Source: Carettochelys insculpta
Lineage: Eukaryota; Chordata; Testudines; Carettochelyidae
Direction of reading: 5' to 3'
Assembly (NCBI RefSeq): GCF_033958435.1
Contig: NC_134137.1
Span: 251,828,501 to 251,892,500, forward strand
Length of the DNA: 64,000 bases
Part shown: positions 11,408 through 24,100 of the stretch, piece by piece
How the letters are laid out: each line of letters starts with the position of its first letter
How positions within the stretch are numbered: the first letter of the stretch is position 1
Program-made: the position numbers and the translations under genes
The notes under the pieces: generated by a model
Seen by the model: only the letters and a program-made list of their open reading frames with translations
The model's database searches: none
What the model was told of the DNA's origin: nothing

Positions 11408-11601
11408 CAGGGTTCCCTGTAAGCTGTGCGCTTCAGCAGCTGCCCAGGAGAGAGTCAGGTGCTTCACAGGTGACTAGTGGAGGGCTCAGAGCCACCCACA
11501 CAGGGCAGCATGTGTTTTTACTGGTGACGCATATCCATACATGCCTTGATACATGTAACATTTATTGCACTCCTGGATGGAAAAAATTGGAGGGAACACT
11601 G
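11408..11601. mobile_element. hAT-type MITE, 194 bp
   Basis: The ends cagggttccctgtaa and the complement of ttggagggaacactg form hAT-like inverted repeats. The flanking octamers AGCATGAC (11400-11407) and GCCATGAC (11602-11609) match at six of eight positions, consistent with an aged 8-bp target duplication. There is no coding capacity. Confidence 0.65.
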
Positions 11602-12153
11602 GCCATGACCAGTGGTTAATATAGCGACCGCATGGCTTACAACAAATTATTGTTTAATCTCAACCAGTGAGTACCGTATAAGAGAAAAAGGGTTTTAAAC
11701 CAATCAAAGGCCTATATGCTTCTTCCATCTTACCCAAAGCTTGCCACCTCCCTGCCAGTTATCTCCTTGAAACCTGTCCCCTCTGGGCCAGTCACTTTCT
11801 CTATGGAGTTGCGTAACTCTTTCTGTCCTTTTGATCTGTCTGTCCCCAGCCTTGGCAATGCAGACAAATAACTTCTTTGTGTTACCTACAGGCACTATAG
11901 CACAGGTTGTAAAACCGTTCTGTGTACCCTCGGGGTACATACAGGCCGATTATATTACCTTTCTGGTGCTACACTAATACCTGTATAAGTACACTAAGTA
12001 TTTTAATATAGTCAACAGTACACATTTTCCATGACTTGGTCACATGCAACATTCATGCATTAATACAGATGGATATTCCTAAATTACGTAGCAGCCCTAT
12101 GCCTATCAAAATGGACACCACACAAACATAATAATTAAAATGAAACTGCCATA

Positions 12154-12785
12154 CAGTAAACCCTCAAAATGTGTGATTTGGAGCTGTGCTTAACTTGCAT
12201 TAAAGCGAGTTAAGCGCAACCCAAAATCCCACTCCCTCCAGTCCTGGCTTAACTCCTCCTGACCCCACGCAGCCCCAGTTCAACCCCCCAGCCCCGCTCA
12301 CTACCCGCCCCTGGCTCCAGCTCACCCCCTACCCCTGCACCCACCTCTGGCTCTGGCTCAGCACCCTAGCCCCCATTCAAACCCCCTGTGCACGGCTCTG
12401 GTTCAACCCCCCTCCCCACCCAGCCCCCGTTCAAACCTGCCGTGGCTCGGCTCACCACCCAAGCATGGCTCCAGCTCACCACACCCGCACATGGCTCTAG
12501 CTCAACCCCCTCCCACCCCAGTTCAACCACCCCCCCTGCATGAGGCCCTGGCTCAACTCCCCCAACTTCCCCACAGCCCTAATCCACCGCCAGGCTTAAC
12601 CCTCCCTAACTGCCTCCCGGCCCGGGACTTACCTTGCAAAAGGAGCTCCAAGTGCTCCTGCTGCTTCCTGGGCTGCAGAACGTGCATTCTGCCAGGGGAA
12701 AAAAGCTGACCCCTGACTTACACAAAATTCCAGGTACGCGAGGGTGAGTGGGAACTCAACCCTCATGGAAATCAAGGCATTACTG
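12154..12785. mobile_element. Tigger/pogo-like non-autonomous element with C-rich interior
   Basis: The left end is TA-CAGTAAACCCTCAAAATG and the right end is the inverted form ending GGCATTACTG-TA, so both ends carry the CAGTA start and TA target duplication typical of pogo/Tigger elements. The interior (about 12225-12620) is a degenerate, C-rich array built on 'ggctcaacccccc' units. No transposase frame is left. Confidence 0.65.
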
Positions 12786-14193
12786 TATTAATGACACGGA
12801 AAGCACGGCAACACAATGAAGACTGAAGAAAACAGCAACCTTCTCTTCTAAGGGAAACACAGGTTGGAAGTGCAAGGGGCCACAAGAGAAGGGGAGAAAA
12901 GAGGCTGTGTGAAATATGTCAGTACTTGCCTATTAAGCAGGTAACCAAAACTGAAGCAAGTGTGGAGGATAAAATATTGTCACTGTGGTAAATGGTTGTA
13001 TAATTCAGACACTTCCCAAGACTTTGGACTAAGATTTAGCAAAACAGCTAGAAAAGCAAACAGTCATAAAGCTGAGGTCAGAAAAGCAATAATGAAATGA
13101 ATCACAAGAAAAAAAAGCTATTCTTTTTTTTCCCCAAGGTGATCCAGTGTACTTGGAGGTTGACAGTTGACTCCTGGATGGAAAAAGAGTCTCATGGAGG
13201 AATAAACTGTTCTGCGTTTAGGTTGCCACTGTGCAGTGGTTTACTTATGCAGATAAAATTGCTGAGTTCAAATGCACAAGATTTATAAATTAACACAATA
13301 GAACAGAACATTTTTTTCATAAGTAAGGTAACAGAAAACATGTTTAAGTTCCCGGATTGTATCATGTAAATGTTCAAATTGACACTCACCTGACTTGCAT
13401 TTATGACACTATATTTGATATTGTTTGCTACTTAATTCAGAAAATTATTTTTAAGAGCTATGTATTTGAAACCTGCTATAATGCACAAATCTAAAGTGGT
13501 GTCATTTACAAGTAGGAGGGACAAAGTATGCATGGATCACATGGAGAGTCTATTAAGGTTTTGCGAAGTTTCCATTTTTATGTCAAACTTAGTGCTAGGG
13601 TTCAATGGTAATACATCAAAATTCTGCAAGCTGTTCTTCAGGGATCTCATTCGTAAAAGATGGAAGTCTCACAAGATCATGCCTTGTGAGTCTCTGCTAT
13701 CTTGGGTTGAAATCTTTACTGCATTTAAACCAAAAGTAGCAAATCAGTCTCTTCCAGCTCTGAATATAGCTTAAAACCAAAATTATAAGGACAAGTTTGG
13801 ACATGGAAACTTGAATCTGAAAACTCACACTTTGTAAACTTCACCCCTCTTTTTGCTGCTAATCCATTTACAGGTTTTTGTTTTGTTTAAGTGGTGTTAA
13901 GATGTTTCTGTGTTCAGATCCAGTCTTCAAAATTCTGATGAGTTTGGGACAATTTCTAATGATTAACAAACACTTTATTTTCTACTCCTAAAACTACAAT
14001 TTGGGATTCCCCTTCTTTTTTCACACATAATCCAAAAAATTAGACATTATTTCACGACTTGTTTTTAAAGTAATTTTTTACAGAACTGTTCCTGAGCACC
14101 TTTTGATGTTCATTCAGCACTATTCCCAAACCTAGTTTATGCACAGTTCTTATGTCCTACACATCATTTTGTAATCAGATTGTCTCCTAATAT
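12786..14193. other. AT-rich flank 3' of the sulfotransferase gene
   Basis: I recognise no gene, RNA or repeat here. Confidence 0.4.
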
Positions 14194-14199
14194 TTTATT
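14194..14199 (-). promoter_or_regulatory. candidate polyadenylation signal of the sulfotransferase gene
   Basis: On the minus strand an AATAAA hexamer lies about 130 nt past the stop codon at 14332. It is the first canonical hexamer I see downstream. Other signals further on cannot be excluded. Confidence 0.45.
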
Positions 14200-14331
14200 G
14201 CAAAGCACTACACAGGATCTGTTTTTTCAGTGAAGTAATTTGAAAAGAACAAAACACTGTTTTAATACTACATTAACACAACTGTAGATTTTTCTGCTCT
14301 TTTGTCAAGGGCTATCACTCTTCATTTGATA

Positions 14332-14450
14332 TCAGCATTCATATATGATACCTTTTGCCAGATCACTCAATTTCATTTTCTTATCAAATATTTCCTCAAA
14401 CATTTTGTTGTCTTTAGGAGTGAAGTGGTTTTTCCAGTCACCGACAGCAC
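14332..14450 (-). CDS. SULT6B1: SULT6B1-like terminal coding exon 6 (119 nt)
   Basis: The acceptor CTCCCCAG precedes 'GAVGDWKNHFTPKD', the conserved C-terminal nucleotide-binding and dimer-contact region; the usual 'TV' of the dimer motif is 'TP' here. It ends IIYEC and TGA (14334-14332). Confidence 0.88.
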
Positions 14451-15084
14451 CTGGGGAGAACAAGAATGGGGAATGAACAGCCGAGGTTGCTTTGCCATTG
14501 GACAGAGAAGGATGTGCTCTTAAACTGTCTGGCTTTATTCATGCGAAAGTTTGAACATGTTGTTTTACTATTGTTATTATTTTGCTCCCTTGTCCTAGCA
14601 TAAATGTCAGGGTAATGAGTAACGCTCAGGGTTCAGGTGAGTTTTCTGGAGGAAAGTGTATGTCTTATCAGCTGCCACATCATCATAACCATTATATCCT
14701 CAGAATATTTTCTCTAGCCACCTAATTTCCAGGTTCAAGTCACATGCCTGCAAAACTGGTTTGTCTGCAGGCCATCTTCCACATTTCTATGCATAACCTA
14801 TGGTGCAGTGGAAATAGTCATCTGAAAGGACTGTGAACAGGAGTAGAAGAGGGGCAGGATGAGTCATCGGCATTGTCAGTCCTCAGAACACTTAGGTTTT
14901 TCTAAATGCCACAATCTCTGGAGGCATGCATTATGGGATGGTATTGGCTTTCGTTTCAAGCAGACAACCCTGGACTTCTAGCCATTATGACTGCAGAGCA
15001 AAAGCATAAAATGTGATTCAGGCATCCCTGAAAGGCACAGAAACACCACAGAAGACCACCAAATATAACTCAAAATGTGCTGGT

Positions 15085-15138
<54 letters not shown>

Positions 15139-18100
15139 TTTAAGCCACTCTTGAACTTTTGGGGGACCTGACTCATGATTTTGAATGCTCAGGGTTAGCA
15201 ATGCTGAGTGGAGATAATGGACAAAGAATACATCAATGGCACTGTCACCCTGAACTATATAATCTCTCTCTCTCTCTCTCTCTCTCTCACTCACACACAC
15301 ACACCAGTTGAACAACACCAACCTCTGACTACACAGGAGGATGGCATGCGCTCATGGTGGGAATCAGATTCTCGTCATCTAGACTGCTTATAACCCTCCA
15401 GGTCTTTATACTGCCCACCTGGGCAGTAAATCAGTCTCAGATGAAACACCGCTTACTCCTGATCAGTGGGAAGACCTTACAGTGCTGTCCCTTTGAGGCT
15501 CCTCAGCTGGTGCGATGTTGACAAAAAATTGAGATTTTGACCAACCTCCCTCCTGTCTGCAAAATGTTCACAGTTTTCTCTGTCTTTGATCCATTTTTGA
15601 CCAGTTCTGTAAGATCTAAATTCTGCAAGGAGCTCCATGTAGATATATATCTGACTAAAAAAAGATAAGGAACATGGAGCTTGTTGTAGGACTGTAATCT
15701 TAGTCACTTTGCCCTGTTTGTTCACATGCATCTTTTGCACAAAAACAGGGAGGAAAAAATATTTGTAAAAGAAAAAAATACAACTATAAAGTCACAGAAA
15801 TTGGCCAACAGATTCAGGGAAGATACAGTATCTGGAAATTTTAAGTTATGCTGATCAAGAGATTTGTAATGGATTTTTTTTTGTTTTTGTTTTATTCATT
15901 TCTGGTTCAAAACAATTTTGTAAGATAAGCTAATCACAGCACAAACATTAAAAAACAAAAAATTGTTTAGTGAGTCACAAGCATGTTTTCAGTTTGCAAA
16001 ATCCAAGATTTTGAATTTTTTTTCTCATTTAGACTGGGGAAAAAAATGCAAAATCTCAAAAATTTTCACTGGTCAGGAAAAATTTCTCACCTAGCTATAC
16101 TTTTGTTTAAAACAATAAAGGATAAAGTTTTCAGAAGTGCTAAATGACTTGAAAGCATAAGTCATTTCAGTGCTTTTGAAAATTTGATCCTAAGACATAG
16201 AATTGTGTGAGGATTTTAATGTAATTCATGTCTTTCCACTGCCAACAGATTATCACTCATCCATTTTTATTGTGTCTGCATATTTCTTTATATTTCAATT
16301 AAGACAAGAGGGATTATATAAGATAAACGCTAACTGCAACCACTCTCAAAAGGAATGTGTGTGTTTGCTTTCTGATAAACAGCCTGACCTTCTCATGCAG
16401 TAGTGAGAATATAGATCTGCATATGTGAAGGACAGAGATAAAAATATAGAAGAAGAAAGAGATAGTTAAACCACATGAATCTTTGTACTAAATACTCATG
16501 TGAAACAATAGTAGACTTTTGCATTAGAGGGTTTCCTCTCTCTCGTGTGGCCATTCATTCCCAATCAAAGAAGGTGAGAAGAAAGAAAGAAAGCAAACTG
16601 GAAATACCCCCTCATGTCCTCAATGAGATTTGGATCAGGCCCTATAGGTGCACGTATTGGGCCAATTCCAACCAACGTACCTTTTCGGAATATCAGTTTC
16701 CTGTTGGATGTGAGTGAACAAACTGTATGATTTGGGTCATTGTTCTCTTTTTTTACGTTGCTTTTCATCTCAGTGAATGACGACTTCTCACAAATCTCTT
16801 TGATCTCTCTGTCACTGATGTTTACTCCCAGAAATACACTCATTTGCTTCACAACCTTAGGAAGATCCTGCAGGATGCGAAGAGTAAAATATTTGTTTTC
16901 TAAGCAGTATGCCAGATTTTATATCTAAGTCAAATAAACAACAAAGATTTTGCCTTCCAAAAGATACTGTTCAAGCAAAACTACCTGACACACCATTTTG
17001 TACACACGGTATCTGTTTGGGTGGGGGTGGGGGTGATTCAACTCTCACTTGCAAGAGGATCAAGCTCAGTATGTGTATGTGTTTGTTTAAATATATTTTT
17101 AAAAGTTGCATGGCCAATTTTTGTGCCCGTCCATCAAGGCAGCAATGCATGTCTCTAACTTTCAGCAGGAATGATTCTCATTGCCTTCAATAGGAATATT
17201 AATGTGCTTAAAGTTAGGCCTATACTCTTCAGTATCTAGCTGGACTGGATCTGTAGGTGAAACTTTTGGTAAAACTTAGGAGCTATTGCTGGTTGGATTT
17301 TTATTTCTCTTCCTCCCCCAAGAAGAATATTGCCAAAGATGGAAAACACATGTTTATAGAAATGTGTAGTGGAAAACTGGGACTTCCCATCAAACTCTCC
17401 CAAACCTAGGAACTAGAGTTTGTTGCCTTAGGGGTTCTGCTTTTTGTAAGTTTTTGTTTTGTTTTGTTTGAATTTAGAAATGGAAATTCTTGAAGCAAGT
17501 GACTACTTCCCACCAAAAAGTCAAAAGCCCAATTTTCTGGTGGAAAAAAGTAGCAATTGAAAAAAAATTGAGCTCAGGTTCTATAGGCTCTGAGTGAGAC
17601 ATGTGCTCCTAAATCACTGCTGCTCTTTTGCACATTCCATTTGCACATAGCTAGAAATACCAAGTGGCTTGTAGGTCCCTAAATAGCTCTAAGTCCCTAA
17701 GTAGCACACACTCCCACTCCAGTTGTGAAAACAGCATGTACTACCTACCTCAACTGGTATTAAAAGTAAATAATGCATATTTGTGTAACGTTTTCAACGA
17801 TAAAAAGTGCTATACAAGTGCTAAGTTTTGTTGTATTGTTACAAATTTGTTCAGCTTTGTACCTCTTTTGTTTTAATTTGCTTTTTAACATTCAGTGATG
17901 CACTCTTACAGTGACTTTGTTTTGTTTTCTGCTGCATGAGATGGGAAATATATTTACCTTCTTCATGTCTTCATAGAATAAAAATAAGATGTTTCTGTCA
18001 TTTTTATGCTCTTCCCAGCTTAAGAAATGGTCAAACCAGGATCCACAGACAACTGTGAGGAAACCAAAATGGGATTTATATAAACTTCATTGCAACAAAT

Positions 18101-21100
18101 TCTAGCTATATAGTAAACAATCAAAGAATTGCTCTCTTCCAGCTATGCAGTGAACATGCACTATATTTCTTTGACTGGTTCAATTCCTTCTGTTTACTAG
18201 GTTGAACTTAATGCACAATATTTTTCAACCTCTTTTTTCATAAGTTTCTGTTTATAGAATTCTGGTGGTTTTTTGAGAAATGGATTTGAAGCTGATTACT
18301 GAATCCAACCACCGGAAAATTTGAGTAGTCCACTGAAATCTATGGCTTACACTTACAAAAGTTGAGCATGTAAATAAGCTTTTGCATAGTAGTGCCATCA
18401 TTTGGGAAGACAGTAAACACCTCACCACAAAATGCAACCACTTCTGGAGTGAAACAGAGTCGCTGGTAACAGCGACACAGCAATGTTTCAAAACTTTTAG
18501 GTGAGGAATTGAAGCACACTACATCAATTTAAACTATTAGGTAGAGGGGCTATTAGTTCCCAAAATGGTACTTAGCCACCATGTTGCAAACTCCTGTGAC
18601 TTTATAATGAGTCTCATGATATTTGCTGTCTTTTTTAAGTTGGACCACCACTTGTTGAAATATAGAAATTGCAAATTAGCTTTCACTTAAAAATGGTAAG
18701 TTTCTGGACTTTCTGATTACAGCATAAATAAAAGATTGAAAATGCTGAGTGAGAATCACAGAACACTAGGACTAGAAGGGACCTGGAGAGGCCATCGAGT
18801 CCAGTGCCCTGCCCTCATGGCAGGACCAAGTACTGTCTAGACCATCCCTGATAGACACTTATCTAACCTGTTCTTAAATATCTCCAGAGATGGAGATTCC
18901 ACAACCTCCCTAAGCAATTTATTCCACTGTTTGACCACCCTGTGACAGTTAGGAACTTTTTCCTAATGTCCAGCCTAAACCTCCCTTGCTGCAGTTTAAA
19001 GACAAGGCAGTTTTGATGTGTGTGTGAACATCCTAAAAGGTTCAGTTGTCACATAATAAACAAGAGGAATCCAATAGTTTATTTTTTTTTTAAATCTTAT
19101 GACTTTGAAACCAATGTTCTGACTTTTGAGGAGCCATATGAATGATGTTTGAGCACTTGAGGTTGGCAATATTGCAATCCTCACTCATACTCATTTTGAT
19201 GTGTTTACTGCTGGTGCTGAATAAAATTCCACGGCCTGTGTCAAGTAGGAGAATTAGGTAATGAACATATTGTTTCCTTATGACCTTAAAAATCCATGTT
19301 CTGTTATTCCTTTGGGACCTGTGAGCAATGAGTACAATTCTGCTTCCATTAACAAGTGGCCAAGTTCGCGCCAGGAGTGCAGGATCCAGCCCAGAGGACA
19401 CACTGGCCTGCTGACAGAGGGGGACAAAGCGGTAGGTTGCCCCAAGGCCCATCATTTCAAAGGCGCTCAGAGCTGCGGTGGCCATTGCTACTTTGGCAGC
19501 AGCAGAGGCACGAGGTTCGTGTCCTTTCGAAGTGCAGCGGCAGCTCTGCGTGGCCCTGTAAAAGTGGGAGGGGGGCCCAGTGCCTCTGTCTGAGTGGTGC
19601 AAAGGTCTGTATGCCGTTGGCCCTGCTCCTTCTGCCCTTGGCTCCTTCCAGGGACACAGAGCCATGCCCCACTCCCAACGTGCCCTAGGGCCTGTGGTGG
19701 CTGGCTGTCCTGCTGGGCACACAAGCAACAGAAGTATGGCTGACGCCTTTATATGTGCTTTCACCCTCGTTCTGAAGTCAGTGGGACACTGCACAGGTGC
19801 CAGAAAATCCCTTAGCGTATTTCTGTAGAAAAAACTGTTTGTGGTGGAACAAATGTTGTTGTTTTCAGCTCCGCTCCATGAACACACACTATGTGCTACC
19901 AGACAATAGTCCATGCCATTGGAAAGGGACAGACTATTCTGATTTTTTTTTTTTGAAAGCGAGCCTCCTCCTTTTGAACACTAGTTGCTCAAAAAAGATA
20001 GTAATGAAGCCCCAGAGCAAAGTTCCCCCTGATTTTTATCATCCATGGGCAGAATAAATTTTATGTGCATCCAGGCATGTGCAGATGTGTATCCCCATAG
20101 AAACACATGCTGATAGTTGTGGGCGGCTGTAGGTGCTCTGGTAATCAACTGGGCAGCACCTGCATCTCTCCTGGGCAGGCGCCAGGGAACACTGCCCCAG
20201 ACCCCACAAATCACTTAAGCATGTTCTCCACTGCTTTTGCTGGGCTGGGAGCACAGAGACCTGAGCCAGATCCTGCTGATGTCAATGGAAAATTCTTGAC
20301 TTTAATGAGTTTTGGATTAGGCCCTAAATCAGAGGCATTATGTTTTTCTTTTGAATTTCCTACAGCTGGTTGTTTCTGCACATATTCTTATACAGCAGTG
20401 TTTCTCACCCTTTTTAAAGAAGTTCCCCTTTTAAAAAAAAATAAGTACGCCCAGTACCTACAGTTTTCAGACACACAATTATTTTCTACCGTTGCAACAT
20501 GTTTCTTTAAAAAACTTAATTGTAACTGGTTGGCTGGAAGAAATTGCCTATAGTCAATAAACTTACAATTGTGCAAAAAGAATAAATAAAAACCTCAGAT
20601 GAGCATAAAATAAGTCCAATTATTTTATTCATCAAAAAAGATTGAGAAACACTGAGTTAATGTATTTTCTCAAAGAGCTCTGCATACCCCCAAGGGTACA
20701 CATGCCCCTGGCAGAGAACCTCTGTTACATAGGACAGGTCCAGCAGAAACAAACTCATAAAAATGAGTAATAAAATACTGAAAATGGGATGGATAATGGG
20801 AACAACACTGCTAATACAAGGTGAACTTCCATGTCAGAATCAGAACTGCTACTCATAAAAGACTCATGCGTGTCCTTGGGTTTTGGAACTGGCAGACTCA
20901 TGCGTGTCCTTGGGTTTTGGAACCGGTCCTGCCACAGGATATGGGTAGAGTCTGTGGGGTGATGGAGACTTCAGTAGGTCAAGGCTTACAAATAAAATCT
21001 TTGTTTGGATCCAGCCAAGGAAAACATTCAGGCCATGAAAGCAAAATAATAATAATAAAAAAAAAAACGCTAGTAAATGTAAAGTGAAAATAATAACAGT

Positions 21101-24100
21101 TTGTCATGCATAAACAGGCAAGACAGTTACATGGATCAGAATAACATTCACCTAGTTTCATCCAGCTCAGTTAAGGTAAATGTGCTTTACATGTTTTCTG
21201 GCCCGCCTGTTTAAACACTCTATTCTTTTCTACTATGCTTTCAGAAATGAGGGAGAACTCTGCTGAACATGCTCAGAAGAATACACACTACTTTAAAAAG
21301 GGTGGTTATACGCACTTTTTCATCTTTCTCATGTCCAAACTGGAGGATCCTGTTGCATATTATTTTATAAGCTAATTGCTAGTCAGGGAGACATCCATAT
21401 CTTCAGATAAGATGTGTAATAGATCCCTTCTTTTTCATTTGATGCAAAAGCAGTAGATTAATTGTCTCTCCAGGGTGGTTTAGTTTTCAGTCCTAGACCT
21501 AAGGGGGAAACTGTCTATCCAAACTCAGCTGTGGCTAGTTAAAGTGGCTCATCTTTTGTGGGTTGCAAAAACAGGGATACAGCATTTTTCTGTCAAATGA
21601 ACAGGGATGCTCCTATGGGGAGGGGTTGTGGGGGGTGGGGGCATGTGGCTACCCTATGATTTTGTAACAGCTGAGATCATGTTAATCTGCTGTAATGTAG
21701 CGTGGGGATAAGAATCAGCAGGGCTGCTTGTTTGTTGTAGTGGCTGGAGCAAGGGTCAGTAACATGTTTGGGAAAGGGTTGGTGGCAAAATGTTTTTCAA
21801 GCACAGGGAAAAATGCTAATGTCAGTTTACTGCCTATGGAATGTTCACTTATCTGCCTGGAGGAGCTTTGATGGCAGAATTCATCCTGAAAAGACTCTGA
21901 GGCTCTGCTCCTGCATAGTGGCAGCTTGCTGGGCCCATGAGCAGATCTGCTGAAGTCAGTGGGAATCATTAGAGCACAGCAATCAGACTGCTATCCAGGA
22001 CCAGGGTCTAAGCAAAACTCTGCTGACTAAACCATTTATGTGTTTGTAAAAGGCGCTGGTGTCCAGTAGGACAAGATGTATCTGATGTTGCAATAAGGCC
22101 ATCAAAAATAGTTCTATTAAAGAGGAGCACATACCACTGGCAGCAATTACATTTAAGGAGGCGCATATGGTGTTTTCTATTCCAACTATAGGAAATACTA
22201 TAAATGCCATCCTGAAGAGACAGTAGGTATTGTGAATAAATAAATAAATAGTTTTCTTTGACCCTGTTTGTACAAAATGTATTGCTGATGTGAAGTTTCA
22301 TGGATGATTTGTAAAAGTTACCTGGAAGCCCTGTAAATAAGGAATTTCCAGATTTACGTTTCTCACTTTTAACCAAGTTTTAAGTTAATAGGCTAGAAAG
22401 AGTAAAGATAACACTCATCCTTACCTTCTCCCTTTAAGAACAGCTCAAGGAAAACAGTCCATGAATCTATGGTGGGGAGATTTGGGTTATCTCTGTAGTA
22501 GTGATACATGGAAACTGCAATATCTTTTGGGTTTCTGATGATATAGAAGGCCTGTAAATGAAGACAATACAGACACTAAGGATAACATTCTTCTTTCAGA
22601 GGATCCACTTGCACAGGAGAGAGAGATTGTATATGCCTTTTACCTGAGGTCAGTCAGCATGTGGTGATGGTCAAAGGTCTTTCACTGATCATCTTCCAGC
22701 CAATAATCAAATGTCCTTTATAGTTCAGCATTAAGCTAGAGGAGGGTAGTTGTGGGGGAAAATCACTAGCTAATGGAATTGTACGCAGTAAAAACAGTGG
22801 TAAAACCTGGAAATATATGTGCCACTCATACAGTATTAGTGGCTGGAACACCATTGCACAGGGTTTCTGTATGTTTGTGGACTGGAAATATGCAGGAGAC
22901 AGCTTTCATAATAGTTCCTGAGTCAATATATGATCTCAATAAAGCCCACATCTGAAACATGTATTACTTTTCTTTCTCTTGTAAATCACATATAATCTGT
23001 TCTATGAGAACTGTTGCAACTAGAGGTGGGTCTGAACCAAAAGCTGCATCTGAATAACCATGAAGTTCGTACGTTTGAAATCAAAACTTGGATAACGAGC
23101 TGCATTTTTCCAGTCGGCTCCAACACTGCAAGGGGGCAAAGAAAAAGCTGTGGGTGAGTGGTAGAGATTTGCTGCTGAAACCTTGCTTTTAGCTCTTACT
23201 CAAGTGTGTTCCTTTTGTTTGTATAGTTGGTGTCACCTGTAACATTCTTTAGTAAATAGTCTGTACGTGTTCGAAATTTCACAGTCCTACCAAGAGTTCA
23301 CCTTCAGGAACATTCTGAGGAATCATAAACCTTACATTACAGTAAACAACATGTTTCTGAAATCAGGGAAAAACTCCTGTGTTTTGTGATACACTAGGCT
23401 CTAGCGCAGAGGTCAGCAACCCCTGGGCATGGGTGCCAAGAGTGGCAGGTGAGCTTAATTTTCATCAGCACATGAGGTGGGTGCTCAGTCCCAACCCTCT
23501 TTTTCCATGCAACTGGGAGCTTGCTTGAAGCCATGCTGCCTGTGAACTAACAAATGGCCAGATATTGCTACCAACCACTGCCTAAATGGTAAAGCTCTGC
23601 ATCTTAATTTATTAATAAAGCTGTTGTAAATAGGACTAGCAGTGACTTTATATATGTATCATCAGCACTTGGACTGTACATAGACGTCAAAAGGTCAAAT
23701 TTCAGCACTGCCTCAGACAGGTTGCTAATCCCTGTCTTAGAGGATAATTGGAGGAACAGGTCAAAACACATCGGCTACGTCTATGCTAGCAAGTTCTTTC
23801 GAAAGATTTTTCGAAAGAAAGGGGCTCTTTCAAAAGAGCCCATGGAACGCCTACACACAAAAAGCATTTTTTGAAAAGTAAATCAAAAGCATGTGGTGCT
23901 CCTTTCGAAATCACTCTTCCTTTCCCATTTCAGGAAGAGTGCCCCCTTTCGAAAGCTTCTTTCAAAAGCATATGTGTGTAGACGCTCCACAGGGCCCTTC
24001 TTTCAAAAGAAAGGTCCTCATTTTTGATCCCTGGCCTGTTCTTTTTAAAGAGTGGCAGCTGTGTGGACACTCTCTTTTGAAAGAGCAGATCACTCTTTTG

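Noticed and set aside
15070..15321. Minus-strand open frame of 83 codons across the TA repeat
   Set aside because: Made of microsatellite translation (repeated Ile-Tyr and Arg-Glu).
20395..20662. 8-bp target duplication for the hAT MITE
   Set aside because: Flanks TTATACAG and AGTTAATG do not match; the element call rests on its inverted ends only.
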